DNA of 64,000 nucleotides from Cyclobacteriaceae bacterium (GCA_019638285.1 JAHBUB010000003.1:62001-126000), one strand, 5' to 3'; counted from the first letter of the stretch, positions 28,734 through 37,400 are shown. The notes: a model not told the origin generated them from the letters alone. Translations and numbers: made by a program.

Positions 28734-28855
28734 TTACTTTCCCGCAGATTCCTGAAAGGGACTCTGAAGGAATGAGAGTTATATACGGCATGAGATTCTT
28801 CGCTCCCGATGGCTATCGGGACCCACAAGCCTTCGCGCGGTGGCTCAGAATGACG
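28734..28855. repeat. Dispersed ~110-bp repeat, copy B with inserted palindrome
   Basis: Same blocks as copy A: TTACTTTCCCGCAG, CCTGAAAGGGACTCTGAAGG, GAGAGTT, GAGATTCTTCGCTCC, then an extra CCCGATGGCTATCGGG palindrome, CCACAAGCC, and CTCAGAATGACG. The palindrome resembles that in the tRNA-like locus (39671-39686). The remaining 28856-29019 shows nothing recognisable. Confidence 0.8.
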
Positions 28856-29019
28856 GCTGCAATTGTTGACGTTACTGCCTTGGTGATGACGTGCGTTGGG
28901 GCTCTAGGCTTTTCATAAGAAATACATTAATTTTCCTATCTTTCCGTTCCTTGTAGAGTCTCTATTAAGGTCCGCTGCGTGTGGATCATTCAGGTTAGGA
29001 AAGCTCTTCGAAGAAATAA

Positions 29020-29921
29020 ATGATTAAAACATAGAAGCAACTCCTTTCATACCGAGTATAGAATATAAGAGAAGTGCTATTCATGACAAATATGGCGGGA
29101 ATAGACAGGGCGGCATTTGCCCTTCGCGTAGTTATCCGTTCATATTTGTATTTACTGGCAAGACAGGAGATCAGCACGGTTATAAGGATACCTGGGAAAA
29201 TGAAAATGTATTCTCGTACACTGGTGAAGGTCAAAGTGGCGACATGGAATTTACGAGAGGCAATCTTGCTCTATATGATCATATCAAAAAGGGAAAAAGA
29301 GTTTTTCTATTTGAACAGACTCGCAAAGCGTACGTCCAATATATATCCGAATTAACATTTTTTGATGCTGACTATTATAAAACTTATGACACAGCAGGTA
29401 AAGATCGAATGGGCATTAAGTTTTTCTTTAAACGTTCAGGTGCCATCGTGTCCTACGAATTAAATAAAGTCAACTTTATTGAAGATCCTCAACAAGATTA
29501 TTTCTTACCAACAGTAACCGAGAGATCTGGTTTGGTTCTCTCTAGAGTAGGTCAAGGAGCATACAGAAAAAGCATTATAAACAGATGGGAGAACAAATGT
29601 GCTGTTACAGGGTTCACGGACCCCAGGATATTAATTGCATCGCATATACATCCATGGAGAGATTCAAATAATGACGAAAGGCTGGATGTTAGTAATGGCA
29701 TACTGCTATCACCCACTTATGACGCATTATTTGATAGGCACTTAATAACATTCGAAAATTCTGGTAAAATTGTACTCAGTGATAGAGTAGTGCAAAGTGA
29801 TTATAGTAAAATTGGAGTATTAGGGTCTGAGAGAATTGAGAGATTGAATTCCGATAACGTATTCTACTTAAACAAACATCGGGAGAAATTTGCTTTGCAA
29901 TTAGCTGGCAATGAAAAATGA
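29020..29921 (+). pseudogene. SRA-HNH endonuclease (type IV restriction-like), frameshifted at codon 3-4
   Basis: From 29028 a frame runs without stop to 29921. Its first part (not starting with ATG) reads KYGGNRQGGICPSR, FTGKTGDQHGYKD, VFSYTGEGQSGDMEFTRGN, an SRA/YDG-like modified-base reader. The second half is an HNH nuclease (CAVTGF, LIASHIHPWRDS, NGILLSPTYDALFDRHLITF). The only start for the full protein is ATG 29020, which is one base out of frame: ATGATTAAAACATAG, where AAAAA instead of AAAA (29026-29029) would fuse it. The ATG at 29244 would give a 225-residue piece lacking most of the SRA-like part. Such proteins cut DNA with methylated or hydroxymethylated cytosine. Sequencing error is possible. 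Confidence 0.78.
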
Positions 29922-30001
29922 TATGTAAGCAATCATGAATCTAGGCAAGTTCAAAGGACTCAAGGATAAGTATTGGGGTAAGAGATGGTGACGACCAAGT
30001 T

Positions 30002-30027
30002 ATCCTGAGTTTGTAACTCAGGATTTT
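30002..30027 (+). terminator. Intrinsic terminator after the SRA-HNH gene
   Basis: ATCCTGAGTT and AACTCAGGAT form a perfect 10-bp stem with a TGT loop (30002-30024) followed by TTT. It is 80 bp beyond the HNH stop. The T-run is short. Confidence 0.6.
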
Positions 30028-30122
30028 ACCGTCTATTACATATCAGTTTATTTAATAGAGAAGGTAGCTGTGCCAGCGTCTAATTGAATTTCTATTGCAC
30101 TGCTCTTTACATCCTCTGGCTT

Positions 30123-30258
30123 TTACTTTCCCGCAGCGTCTCCTGTAAGGACTCTTTCGAGATGAGAGTTGTAAATAGCTTGAGATTCTGCCTGCCATGC
30201 CTCCGGCAGTGAACGACAGGCAGTAAGAGATCCACAATCGCAAGTCACGCGTGAGCCA
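30123..30258. repeat. Dispersed ~110-bp repeat, copy C, diverged with inserted CCTGCC palindrome
   Basis: It starts TTACTTTCCCGCAG, CGTCTCCTGTAAGGACTCT, GATGAGAGTTGTAAATAGCT, TGAGATTCT as copies A and B, then switches to GCCTGCCATGCCTCCGGCAG...GACAGGC, a nested palindromic insert, and ends with a weak match (CCACAATCGCAAG, GTGAGCCACTC). The 29922-30552 stretch holds this, a terminator, a short heptamer run (30357-30388) and the 30401 repeat, and no convincing gene. Confidence 0.7.
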
Positions 30259-30400
30259 CTCCACTTCCCTCCGCACAACACGCGCGCCAGTTGCAGGTAA
30301 CTGGCAACCTGTAACCAGCAACCAAGAAACCCCAAATCGCCCGTATCCGGTCAGTATTTTTAAACCTTGAACTTTAAACCTCAAACTCCCAAACTACTGG

Positions 30401-30424
30401 CTAGCGCAAGCATCTCGCTTGTGC
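30401..30424. repeat. 24-bp dispersed repeat (ACAAGCGAGATGCTTG type), copy 1
   Basis: The minus strand reads ACAAGCGAGATGCTTGCGCTAG. A near-identical copy lies at 62459-62482 in plus orientation. It contains an imperfect inverted repeat (CAAGC..GCTTG). Confidence 0.7.
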
Positions 30425-30552
30425 TCTTCATGTCACTGGAGACATATATGAATAGCAGTTGTAACAGCTGCGTCAGCGTTGCTCAGAGAGCACCTCATGG
30501 CATAAGAATATTCAACTGCCTATCTTGCAGACATTGTTTGCATCAACTACTT

Positions 30553-31032
30553 ATGAAAACAGCCACTGTACATGAAATAAAAAAGGAGTTAGCCACATTG
30601 GAGCCTGGGCAGGTGCAAGCGCTGTGCATGCGGCTTGCCAAATTCAAAAAAGACAATAAAGAATTGCTTACCTATCTCTTGTTTGAAGCACACGATGAGC
30701 AAGCGTATATATTAGGTGCCGAGCGGGAAACAGAGGAGCAGTTCAGTGCGCTGTCCAACCTAAACGTATATTACTTAAAGAAAAGCGTACGCAGGATATT
30801 GAGGCTGGTTAATAAACACATTAAATATAGTGGACAGCCCACCACCGAATTGGCGCTACGCATACACTTTTGTCAGCAAATGAAAGCCAACGCCATACCC
30901 ATGGACAAAAGTGCTGTGCTGGCCAACCTGTATCAGCAACAGATCAATAAGATCGATAAGGCGTTGAGTAAATTGGAGGAAGACTTGCAGTATGATTATC
31001 AAGCTGAAATAGAAAACATAAAACATGGCTGA
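30553..31032 (+). CDS. Hypothetical helical protein
   Basis: The 159-residue protein starts [19 protein letters not shown] and is rich in charged helical residues; no enzyme motif or signal is visible. ATG 30553 is chosen because the longer frame from 30367 would run through intergenic repeats. It overlaps the next gene by 8 bp and is probably co-transcribed with it. The central helix [20 protein letters not shown] and later [15 protein letters not shown] suggest a helical bundle or coiled coil. Family and function are not recognised. Confidence 0.75.
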   Translation: MKTATVHEIKKELATLEPGQVQALCMRLAKFKKDNKELLTYLLFEAHDEQAYILGAERETEEQFSALSNLNVYYLKKSVRRILRLVNKHIKYSGQPTTELALRIHFCQQMKANAIPMDKSAVLANLYQQQINKIDKALSKLEEDLQYDYQAEIENIKHG

Positions 31033-31243
31033 ACAACAACCTAACAATCCTTTGCATGGCATCACTTTGGAAAACGTGTTGCGCTATTTGGTAGACCGAT
31101 ATGGCTGGGAAGAACTGGGCGACCGCATTGCGATCAATTGCTTTATCAGCAACCCCAGCATTAAGTCAAGTTTAACTTTCCTACGCAAAACGCCCTGGGC
31201 CCGAAAAAAGGTAGAAGACCTTTATTTGAATTCATTGGACTAG
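31025..31243 (+). CDS. VF530-like (DUF2132) small DNA-binding protein
   Basis: This 72-residue protein fits the VF530 family: [53 protein letters not shown]. The family name is VF530, proposed to bind DNA from its structure. It is translationally coupled to the upstream hypothetical gene. The exact role is unknown. Confidence 0.85.
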   Translation: MAEQQPNNPLHGITLENVLRYLVDRYGWEELGDRIAINCFISNPSIKSSLTFLRKTPWARKKVEDLYLNSLD

Positions 31244-31384
31244 CGATCCACCCGTATTTACCAGCACTGCCCCTTCTCTCTATTTGTATGTCGTAGCTTT
31301 GCGAAGGCATAGGATATAGGGTCGCCTGCCTGCCTTAGGCCGGGGGCGAGGGACTGATTCCCTTAACTAGCGCGGAAGTTACTT

Positions 31385-31677
31385 TCGTGCAGCACCTGGT
31401 CATATGAGCACTGGCGGTTTATGTGTAGCACTTGGTCAAAATCATATAGCACTCGGTTCATTTCGTATAAGCATCGGCCAAAGTAATGTACGGGTCGGTT
31501 GGTTTCGTATAAGCATCGGTTGACTTCGTATACGGGTCAGCAGGTTTCAAGTAGCACTCGGCAGAAGTAGAGTACGAGTCGGTTCATTTCGAGTAGGCAT
31601 CGGCTGGCTTCGAGTACGGGTCAGTTGGTTTCAAGTAGCACTCGGTTGGTTTCGTGTACGGGTCGGTCAGGTAGTGT
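31385..31677. repeat. 21-bp-period tandem array
   Basis: Eleven diverged units start exactly every 21 bp from 31447 to 31657 (for example TACGGGTCGGTTGGTTTCGT, TAAGCATCGGTTGACTTCGT, TAGCACTCGGTTCATTTCGT), with about three weaker ones before. On the minus strand one frame gives a heptad like E-T-N-R-V-L-Y, with the Arg codon CGA in a fixed place; twice it is TGA. Units lack indels although bases differ, which hints at coding ancestry. The rest of 31244-31903 holds nothing I can name; 31321-31350 is a CCTGCC/GGC-rich palindrome. Confidence 0.85.
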
Positions 31678-31903
31678 CTATGAGCCTTCCTAGGATTGGT
31701 TCGGTAGTGTCCAAGCAACTGTGTAAAGGTACGATTGACCTCTGGTAATCGATAGTTGAAAAGACAGACAAAGACACTCCCGACACTCCCTTTTACCTGT
31801 TGAGAAGGTAGGCACCATGGGATTCCCTGTGTGACTTTTCTTAGGGCTAGGAATTATGGAATAAACCGATTGTGCTAATGTGAAAACCTAAACCCAAATC
31901 ATT

Positions 31904-32575
31904 ATGGAGACCAAGAAAAGCAGCAAAGCAGATCTTACAAAGTACCGTAGCCTCATTTTTGGACTAAGTTTTTTAATCACCTTATCCTTTATTATTACCG
32001 CTTTTGAGTGGAAAAGCTATGGAAATGATAGCGTTGCAATTACCGAATCATCTTTTGGAGTATTAGATCCGCTTTGGAACATTCCAATCACTGCCATTCC
32101 ACCTCCACCAAAACCTATGAAGGTATGGCCGACTGTTATTGAAGTGGCCAAGGAGGATGATATTATTAAGGATGAATATCCTCAAATTGATATAGGGGAT
32201 GAGCCTACTCCTGTAGTTTTTGTTCCGGCTCCACCAGCTCCTGAAATAGTTGATAGTTATAAAATATTTGATTTTGTAGAAAGCTCAGCAGTACCAATGG
32301 ATGGCTTTGAAGTCTTCTACAGACAGATTGCAGACAATATAAAATATCCATCCCAGGCCAGAAGAATGGGTGTAAAGGGCCGTGTTTTTGTACAATTTGT
32401 AATCAACCTAGATGGCTCATTAACAGATATAAAAGTGATTAAAGGAATTGGTGCAGGTTGCGATGAAGAAGCGATTAGGGTCTTGAAGGCTGCACCTGCC
32501 TGGAAACCTGGTAAGCAGCGTGGAGTGCCTGTCCGTCAGCGGATGATTCTACCAATCACATTTGAATTGGGGTAG
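31904..32575 (+). CDS. TonB-family energy transducer
   Basis: The 223-residue protein has one N-terminal membrane helix (about residues 17-36), a proline-rich periplasmic spacer (ITAIPPPPKPMKV, PAPPAPE), and a C-terminal TonB domain (YPSQARRMGVKGRVFVQFVI, GCDEEAIRVLKAAPAWKPGKQRG). It couples inner membrane proton motive force to outer membrane receptors. ExbB/ExbD and receptors are not in the window. Standalone gene. Confidence 0.9.
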   Translation: METKKSSKADLTKYRSLIFGLSFLITLSFIITAFEWKSYGNDSVAITESSFGVLDPLWNIPITAIPPPPKPMKVWPTVIEVAKEDDIIKDEYPQIDIGDEPTPVVFVPAPPAPEIVDSYKIFDFVESSAVPMDGFEVFYRQIADNIKYPSQARRMGVKGRVFVQFVINLDGSLTDIKVIKGIGAGCDEEAIRVLKAAPAWKPGKQRGVPVRQRMILPITFELG

Positions 32576-32668
32576 GGTTCCGACTTTTAATCTTTGTGAA
32601 GTGGAAGCGTACGAAAGAGTAAGCTGGCCACACGCCCTAAGGGGGATAATGAAATCAAGTAAAAGTAA

Positions 32669-32742
32669 AAGGTTCAAGGCTTAGGTTCCGAATTTAAAAC
32701 TTCAAACCTTAAACTTTGAACCTTATACCTCAAACCTTAAAT
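32669..32742. repeat. Heptamer array between tonB-like gene and brxA
   Basis: Reads AAGGTTCAAGGC, TTAGGTTCCG, TTCAAACCTTAAACTTTGAAC, in 7-bp steps, of the same family as 28285-28426. Confidence 0.75.
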
Positions 32743-32749
32743 AAAAGGA

Positions 32750-33173
32750 TTAACAAAACTCGTCAAACACCTGTACAAGGTGCTCACCGATCATTTGCGC
32801 ATTTCTGCCTTCAATGTGATGCCTTTCAATAAAAATGTACCAACTCTCCATCTTTAAAAAGTGCGATAGAAGGTGAGGAGGGAGGATAAGGCAATGTGTA
32901 TTGCCGTACCTTAGCGACTGCCTCAATATCAGCACCTGCAAATACAGTGGTCAATTGATCAGGCTTTTTCCCGCTGTTTTGAATGGCCCATTTAATGCCA
33001 GGCCGTGCAGCACCCGCGGCACATCCACACACTGAATTGACAACCAGTAGGGTAGTTCCTTTTTGGTCTTTCAGTTCGTTGTCTACATCGGCCACTGTTC
33101 TCAGCTCTTTAAATCCTATTTCAGTAAGATCACTCCGCATGGGAGCTACTAATTGTTCGGGGTACATGCTCAT
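32750..33173 (-). pseudogene. brxA: Bacilliredoxin BrxA/BrxB family, frameshifted near the C-terminus
   Basis: The first 115 residues hold the family CGC motif (LVVNSVCGCAAGAARPG) and PYPPSSPSIALFKDGELVHF. A run of five T on the minus strand (32831-32835) then shifts the frame to a stop. With four T the reading passes into IERHHIEGRNAQMIGEHLV and ends DEFC, the normal family ending of about 140 residues. Bacilliredoxins remove bacillithiol from proteins. It is the last gene of the suf cluster, 50 bp from the sufT-like gene. Only the last quarter would be lost if the shift is real; sequencing error is possible. Confidence 0.88.
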
Positions 33174-33223
33174 ATATTTATATTTAATTCAATAATTCAA
33201 CTATTAACAAATGACTAATAAGT

Positions 33224-33574
33224 CTACATAAATCCAAGTTCCAATTTCGCGGCCTCACTCATCATATCCTGCGAGTAGGGGGGATCAAAAGTCACCTCTA
33301 CTTTTACATCGTTTATTCCTTCTACCTCTTTTACCCTTTGCTCAACCTCTCCTGGAATTACTTCCGCAGATGGACATGACGGGGAGGTAAGTGTCATTAA
33401 AATGTAGACATTATTTATCGGATATACATTGATTTCATAAATCAATCCCAGTTCCAAAACATCTACAGGAATCTCAGGATCATATACCGTTTTAATGGCA
33501 GCAATTACCCTTTCCCTAAAATCATCGGTTGTGGTCTCTGTTTCTACTGCCTGACTTTTCTCTTGTTCACTCAT
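33224..33574 (-). CDS. SufT-like MIP18/DUF59 Fe-S assembly protein
   Basis: The 116-residue protein has the DUF59 signature DPEIPVDVLELGLIYEI and the conserved Cys in LTSPSCPSAE. SufT-type proteins help maturation of Fe-S proteins. Its ATG overlaps the sufE stop by 4 bp. It is part of the suf operon. Confidence 0.9.
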   Translation of the reverse strand: MSEQEKSQAVETETTTDDFRERVIAAIKTVYDPEIPVDVLELGLIYEINVYPINNVYILMTLTSPSCPSAEVIPGEVEQRVKEVEGINDVKVEVTFDPPYSQDMMSEAAKLELGFM

Positions 33575-34008
33575 GATTTTACTTCCATCTTGGTTTTGAA
33601 CGCAAGTGCATATAGTTTTATCTGTTTGATCATGGCAGAAAAACCATTGGAGCGTTGCGTCCCAATAAACCGCTCCATACCAATCTTACTTATAAAATTG
33701 AGGTCTGTGGCCAGAATGTTTTCTGCGGATTGACCTGAAAATATTCTCAACAATAAACTAACCAGTCCTTTGGTAAGTGCCGTGTTACTGTCCGCTTCAA
33801 AGTATACCTTGTCATTCTCCAGGTGGGCAGACAACCAAACTTTTGATTGGCAACCTCTTACTGTGTTTTCTTCTGACTTCTTTGCTTCATCCATATCGGG
33901 CAATTTCTGTCCCAACTCCATAATGTAGAGCACCGTCATCTCCTGATCCCCATCCAGCAGACTAAATTCGTTGACAATATCCTCTTGTATATCCTGTATC
34001 GTTTTCAA
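33571..34008 (-). CDS. sufE: SufE sulfur acceptor
   Basis: The 145-residue SufE takes persulfide sulfur from SufS and stimulates it. The active Cys is in TVRGCQSKVWL. It lies 5 bp after sufS and overlaps the next gene by 4 bp. Typical length and order. Confidence 0.93.
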   Translation of the reverse strand: MKTIQDIQEDIVNEFSLLDGDQEMTVLYIMELGQKLPDMDEAKKSEENTVRGCQSKVWLSAHLENDKVYFEADSNTALTKGLVSLLLRIFSGQSAENILATDLNFISKIGMERFIGTQRSNGFSAMIKQIKLYALAFKTKMEVKS

Positions 34009-34013
34009 TTGGA

Positions 34014-35252
34014 CTACCCTTTTAAGAAGTTAATTATACGGGTTAAACCCTCTGCTAAGCTATCAATTTCTTCCTTAGTGTTGTAAACAGCAAATGAAGC
34101 CCTTACAGTTCCTTCTATTCCAAATCGTTCCATCAGAGGCTGGGTGCAGTGATGACCCGTCCTTACGGCAATTCCCCTGGCATCCAACATTTGGCCAATG
34201 TCAAAATGATGAATACCCTCAATCACGAAAGAAAGCACACTCACCTTCTCTCGGGCGGTACCTATCAGCTTAATGCCCTCTATCTTGCTCAGTTTGCCAG
34301 TGGCATAGGAAAGTAGTTCCGCTTCATAGCGATGGATGTTCTCTTTACCCAATTCATTGACAAACGCAATTGCCTCTGCAAAAGCGACTACATCTGCAAT
34401 GTTGGGGGTGCCTGCTTCAAACTTATAAGGCAGATCGTTGTAGGTGGTTTTCTCAAAGGTGACGTCCTTGATCATTTCACCTCCGCCCATGTAGGGTGGC
34501 ATTTTTTCCAACCATTCTTTTTTCCCATAAAGGACACCTACACCGGTAGGGCCGTACATCTTATGAGAGGAAAGGCAATAGAAATCAACATCCAGTGCTT
34601 TTACATCAATTGGCAAATGTGCTGCAGACTGAGCACCATCAATAAGTACTACTGCATTGTGCGCGTGTGCCAGTTGAATGATTTCTTTGATGGGATTGAT
34701 GGTGCCTAAACTGTTGCTCGCATGGTTAGTGGCTACAATTTTGGTTTTGTTACTTAATAATTTCTTATACGTTTCCAGTTCTATCTCTCCACGATCATTC
34801 ACAGGAATGACTTTTAGAAGGGCACCTTTGCGCTCACATAACATCTGCCAGGGAACGATATTGCTGTGGTGCTCAAGTTCAGCAATGATGATCTCGTCAC
34901 CTTCGTGAATCAATGAACCATAACATGATGCCACCAGATTAATACATTCGGTGACACCGCGTGTGAAAATAATTTCTTCTACATGTTCTGCCCCAAGAAA
35001 TTCCCTGGCGGCTTCGCGTGTATCCTCATAGGCTTTGGTGGCCTTTTCGGCCAATGTGTGTATACCTCTATGGATATTGGCATTGTACCCTTCGTAATAC
35101 TCGGTGAGTTTCTCGATTACCCTTTTTGGCTTTTGAGAGGTGGCTGCATTATCCAAGTACACCAACGACTTTCCATTTACTTTTTGATCCAGTACAGGAA
35201 ACTCATCCCGTATTTTCTGAATGTCTAATTGAGAGAGGGTGGAGACACTCAT
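34014..35252 (-). CDS. sufS: SufS cysteine desulfurase
   Basis: The 412-residue class V PLP enzyme splits cysteine to alanine and a persulfide. It shows YLDNAATSQKP, ELEHHSNIVPWQ, the PLP lysine in LSSHKMYGPTGVG, and the active Cys loop RTGHHCTQPLM (group II desulfurase). It sits 3 bp after sufD and is followed by its partner sufE, which it needs for full activity. Confidence 0.95.
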   Translation of the reverse strand: MSVSTLSQLDIQKIRDEFPVLDQKVNGKSLVYLDNAATSQKPKRVIEKLTEYYEGYNANIHRGIHTLAEKATKAYEDTREAAREFLGAEHVEEIIFTRGVTECINLVASCYGSLIHEGDEIIIAELEHHSNIVPWQMLCERKGALLKVIPVNDRGEIELETYKKLLSNKTKIVATNHASNSLGTINPIKEIIQLAHAHNAVVLIDGAQSAAHLPIDVKALDVDFYCLSSHKMYGPTGVGVLYGKKEWLEKMPPYMGGGEMIKDVTFEKTTYNDLPYKFEAGTPNIADVVAFAEAIAFVNELGKENIHRYEAELLSYATGKLSKIEGIKLIGTAREKVSVLSFVIEGIHHFDIGQMLDARGIAVRTGHHCTQPLMERFGIEGTVRASFAVYNTKEEIDSLAEGLTRIINFLKG

Positions 35253-35255
35253 GCC

Positions 35256-36566
35256 TTAATAACTTTTATGCAGTCGTTCTGAAACGATCGAATCGACATA
35301 ATTCTTTACATGCTCATCCTTTATAGCGTCAATGACTTCTCCTGCGAAGGCATAAAGCAACATGGCCCTTGCGGTATCTTTGGGAATGCCCCTGGACTGA
35401 AGATAAAACAACGCTTCTCCATCCAACTGGCCAGTTGTGCAGCCGTGAGAACATTTCACATCATCGGCCCATATCTCAAGCTGAGGCTTGGTATTGATTG
35501 TTGCTGTATCCGACAGCAGAATGTTTCTGTTGGATTGAAAAGCATTTGTCTTTTGAGCATCGGGGCGCACATAGATCTTTCCGTTAAAAACGCCTTTGGA
35601 TTTTCCATCCATCAACCCTTTGTACAATTCGTTACTGAATGAGTTGGGTTTTCTGTGATCCACTGTGGTGTGATTATCGACCAAGGTGTCTCCATCTGTC
35701 ATATACAGCCCGTAAAAATGGGACTCACATCCTTCGCCATCGATAATGATGCTTAGGTTATTGCGGACCAATTTGCCGTTAAGGCTAATGGTATAAGTAT
35801 CGGCCCGGCTGGATTTCTTTTGGTGAACAGTGGTGTTGCCTACATGAATAAGATCACCATGGTCATCCTGAATCTTGCAATAACTGAACACAGCGTTTTC
35901 ATCCACTAAGATTTCTTCATTGATAGTGTTGAATACAGGATGCTTTCCCAAAGAATCAGTTCTTTCGATGATACTGAACTCAGCATGTTTTTCAACTACT
36001 ACCATCAATCGTGTATGAGAGGCCACCTTCTTTTCAGTGGCATCATGTAGGTGATATATATAGAGTGGCTCTTCACCTGTTGCTTTGGCGGGAACATGGA
36101 TAAAAAGTCCATCCTGCCACAAGGCTGAATTGAGCAGTGCAAAGGGGTCTTTGCTTTCTGCTATTTCAGTAAGGCCCTCAGTGACTACATGCAGGTGACT
36201 CTCCAAGGCTTCAACAAAAGACTTTATCACCACTTTAGAGGTGTTCTTAATCTTAGAGAGGGACTTGTTATAGACTCCATTGACAAAAACAACACAATTC
36301 TCCCCCAAGCCTTTGGGAATAAGGCTGCTTAAATCATTGTTTGAAGCAGTTGGTTTGCTGTACAGTTCATCTGCATTGAAATTTTTAGCCAGGAGTTTTG
36401 TGATGGGTGCGAATTTATATTCTTCATGCTTCCCATCCGGCAAACCCACTAACTTAAAATCCTCAAATGCTTTTTCTCTGGATGCGGTAGCCTCTGTGAA
36501 TTGAGACAACTCAGCAGATGCAATCAGGTCTTGGGAAAAGCTTTGTTTTTCTGTAGTAACACTCAT
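35256..36566 (-). CDS. sufD: SufD, Fe-S scaffold component
   Basis: The 436-residue protein is a right-handed beta-helix SufD, partner of SufB in the SufBC2D scaffold. Landmarks are FVNGVYNKSLSKI, HVGNTTVHQKKSS, DGKSKGVFNGKIYV, QTNAFQSNRNILLSD and the conserved DVKCSHGCTTGQLD. It begins 6 bp after sufC and is followed after 3 bp by sufS. Length and order are normal. Confidence 0.94.
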   Translation of the reverse strand: MSVTTEKQSFSQDLIASAELSQFTEATASREKAFEDFKLVGLPDGKHEEYKFAPITKLLAKNFNADELYSKPTASNNDLSSLIPKGLGENCVVFVNGVYNKSLSKIKNTSKVVIKSFVEALESHLHVVTEGLTEIAESKDPFALLNSALWQDGLFIHVPAKATGEEPLYIYHLHDATEKKVASHTRLMVVVEKHAEFSIIERTDSLGKHPVFNTINEEILVDENAVFSYCKIQDDHGDLIHVGNTTVHQKKSSRADTYTISLNGKLVRNNLSIIIDGEGCESHFYGLYMTDGDTLVDNHTTVDHRKPNSFSNELYKGLMDGKSKGVFNGKIYVRPDAQKTNAFQSNRNILLSDTATINTKPQLEIWADDVKCSHGCTTGQLDGEALFYLQSRGIPKDTARAMLLYAFAGEVIDAIKDEHVKNYVDSIVSERLHKSY

Positions 36567-36572
36567 ATCTCT

Positions 36573-37328
36573 TTAGGCAACTTCCATTTCACTTTTTATC
36601 CAATCATAACCTTTCTCTTCCAGCTCCATCGCTAACTCTTTGGTACCGGATTTTACAATTTTCCCCTGATAAAGCACATGTACATAATCAGGAACAATAT
36701 AATCCAGCAGTCGCTGATAGTGGGTGACTACGATGGTCGCATTGTCTTTGGTGCGGAGCTTGTTTACGCCATTGGCAACTATCCTCAAAGCATCAATATC
36801 CAGACCTGAGTCGGTTTCATCAAGTATGGCCAACTTAGGTTCTAGCATTGCCATTTGGAATATCTCGTTGCGTTTTTTCTCTCCTCCTGAGAAATCTTCA
36901 TTCAACGAACGGCTGAGTAGCGATTGGTCAATCTCTACCAACTTGATTTTTTCTTTCATCAAAGTAAGAAAGGAGACCGCATCAAGTGCATCCTGTCCAC
37001 GGTATTCTCTGATTTTATTGAGGGCCGTTTTCATAAAATTCACTGTGCTTACCCCTGGTATTTCTATTGGGTACTGGAAGGCAAGGAATATTCCTTCTCT
37101 TGCTCTGTCTTCAGGCTTCATGGCAAGTAAATCTTTACCCAGAAATTCAACAGACCCTTCTGTTACTTCAAAATCCTCACGTCCCGCAAGTACGGATGCG
37201 AGTGTACTTTTTCCAGAACCATTGGGCCCCATGATAGCATGTACTTCTCCTGGCTTTACTTCCAGGTTAATTCCATTTAGGATGGATTTATTTTCTACGC
37301 CTGCGTGTATGTTTTTAATCTTTAACAT
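36573..37328 (-). CDS. sufC: SufC ATPase
   Basis: The 251-residue ABC-type ATPase of the SufBCD scaffold has Walker A GPNGSGKST, a signature EDFSGGEKKR and Walker B LAILDETDSGLD with the typical SufC extra acidic loop. It has no membrane part. It drives the SufB-SufD scaffold rearrangement. A heptamer repeat (37343-37398) separates it from sufB. Confidence 0.95.
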   Translation of the reverse strand: MLKIKNIHAGVENKSILNGINLEVKPGEVHAIMGPNGSGKSTLASVLAGREDFEVTEGSVEFLGKDLLAMKPEDRAREGIFLAFQYPIEIPGVSTVNFMKTALNKIREYRGQDALDAVSFLTLMKEKIKLVEIDQSLLSRSLNEDFSGGEKKRNEIFQMAMLEPKLAILDETDSGLDIDALRIVANGVNKLRTKDNATIVVTHYQRLLDYIVPDYVHVLYQGKIVKSGTKELAMELEEKGYDWIKSEMEVA

Positions 37329-37342
37329 TATATTAATTCAAT

Positions 37343-37398
37343 TTGAACCTTAAACCTTGAACCTTGAACTTTAAACCTTGAACTTTAAACCTTAAACC
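37343..37398. repeat. Heptamer array inside the suf operon, between sufB and sufC
   Basis: TTTGAACC-TTAAACC-TTGAACC-TTGAACT-TTAAACC-TTGAACT-TTAAACC-TTAAACC fills the 72-bp gap between sufB and sufC. It is the only repeat of this family inside an operon and could influence mRNA stability or local expression. No terminator-like stem is seen. Confidence 0.85.
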
Positions 37399-37400
37399 AT

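Noticed and set aside
28407..28918. Short ORFs over the dispersed repeats (28407-28691, 28724-28918)
   Set aside because: Both simply translate copies A and B of the repeat and share residues because of it; no independent evidence for genes.
29074..29355. Plus-strand 93-residue ORF MLFMTNMAGIDRAAFALR
   Set aside because: It lies in another frame over the SRA-like region of the HNH gene, whose frame shows clear family motifs.
30367..30552. Extended N-terminus of the 30553 gene
   Set aside because: The extra 62 codons run through the heptamer and ACAAGCGAGATGCTTG repeats, so they are intergenic.
31385..31677. The 21-bp array considered as a CRISPR array
   Set aside because: There is no alternation of constant repeats with unique spacers; units are contiguous and all diverged, and no cas gene is present.
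31704..31727. GTAGTGTCCAAGCAACTGTG then TAAA, resembling the end of an IS256-family element
   Set aside because: Only one end-like motif is visible, with no partner, transposase remnant or target duplication nearby. It could be chance.
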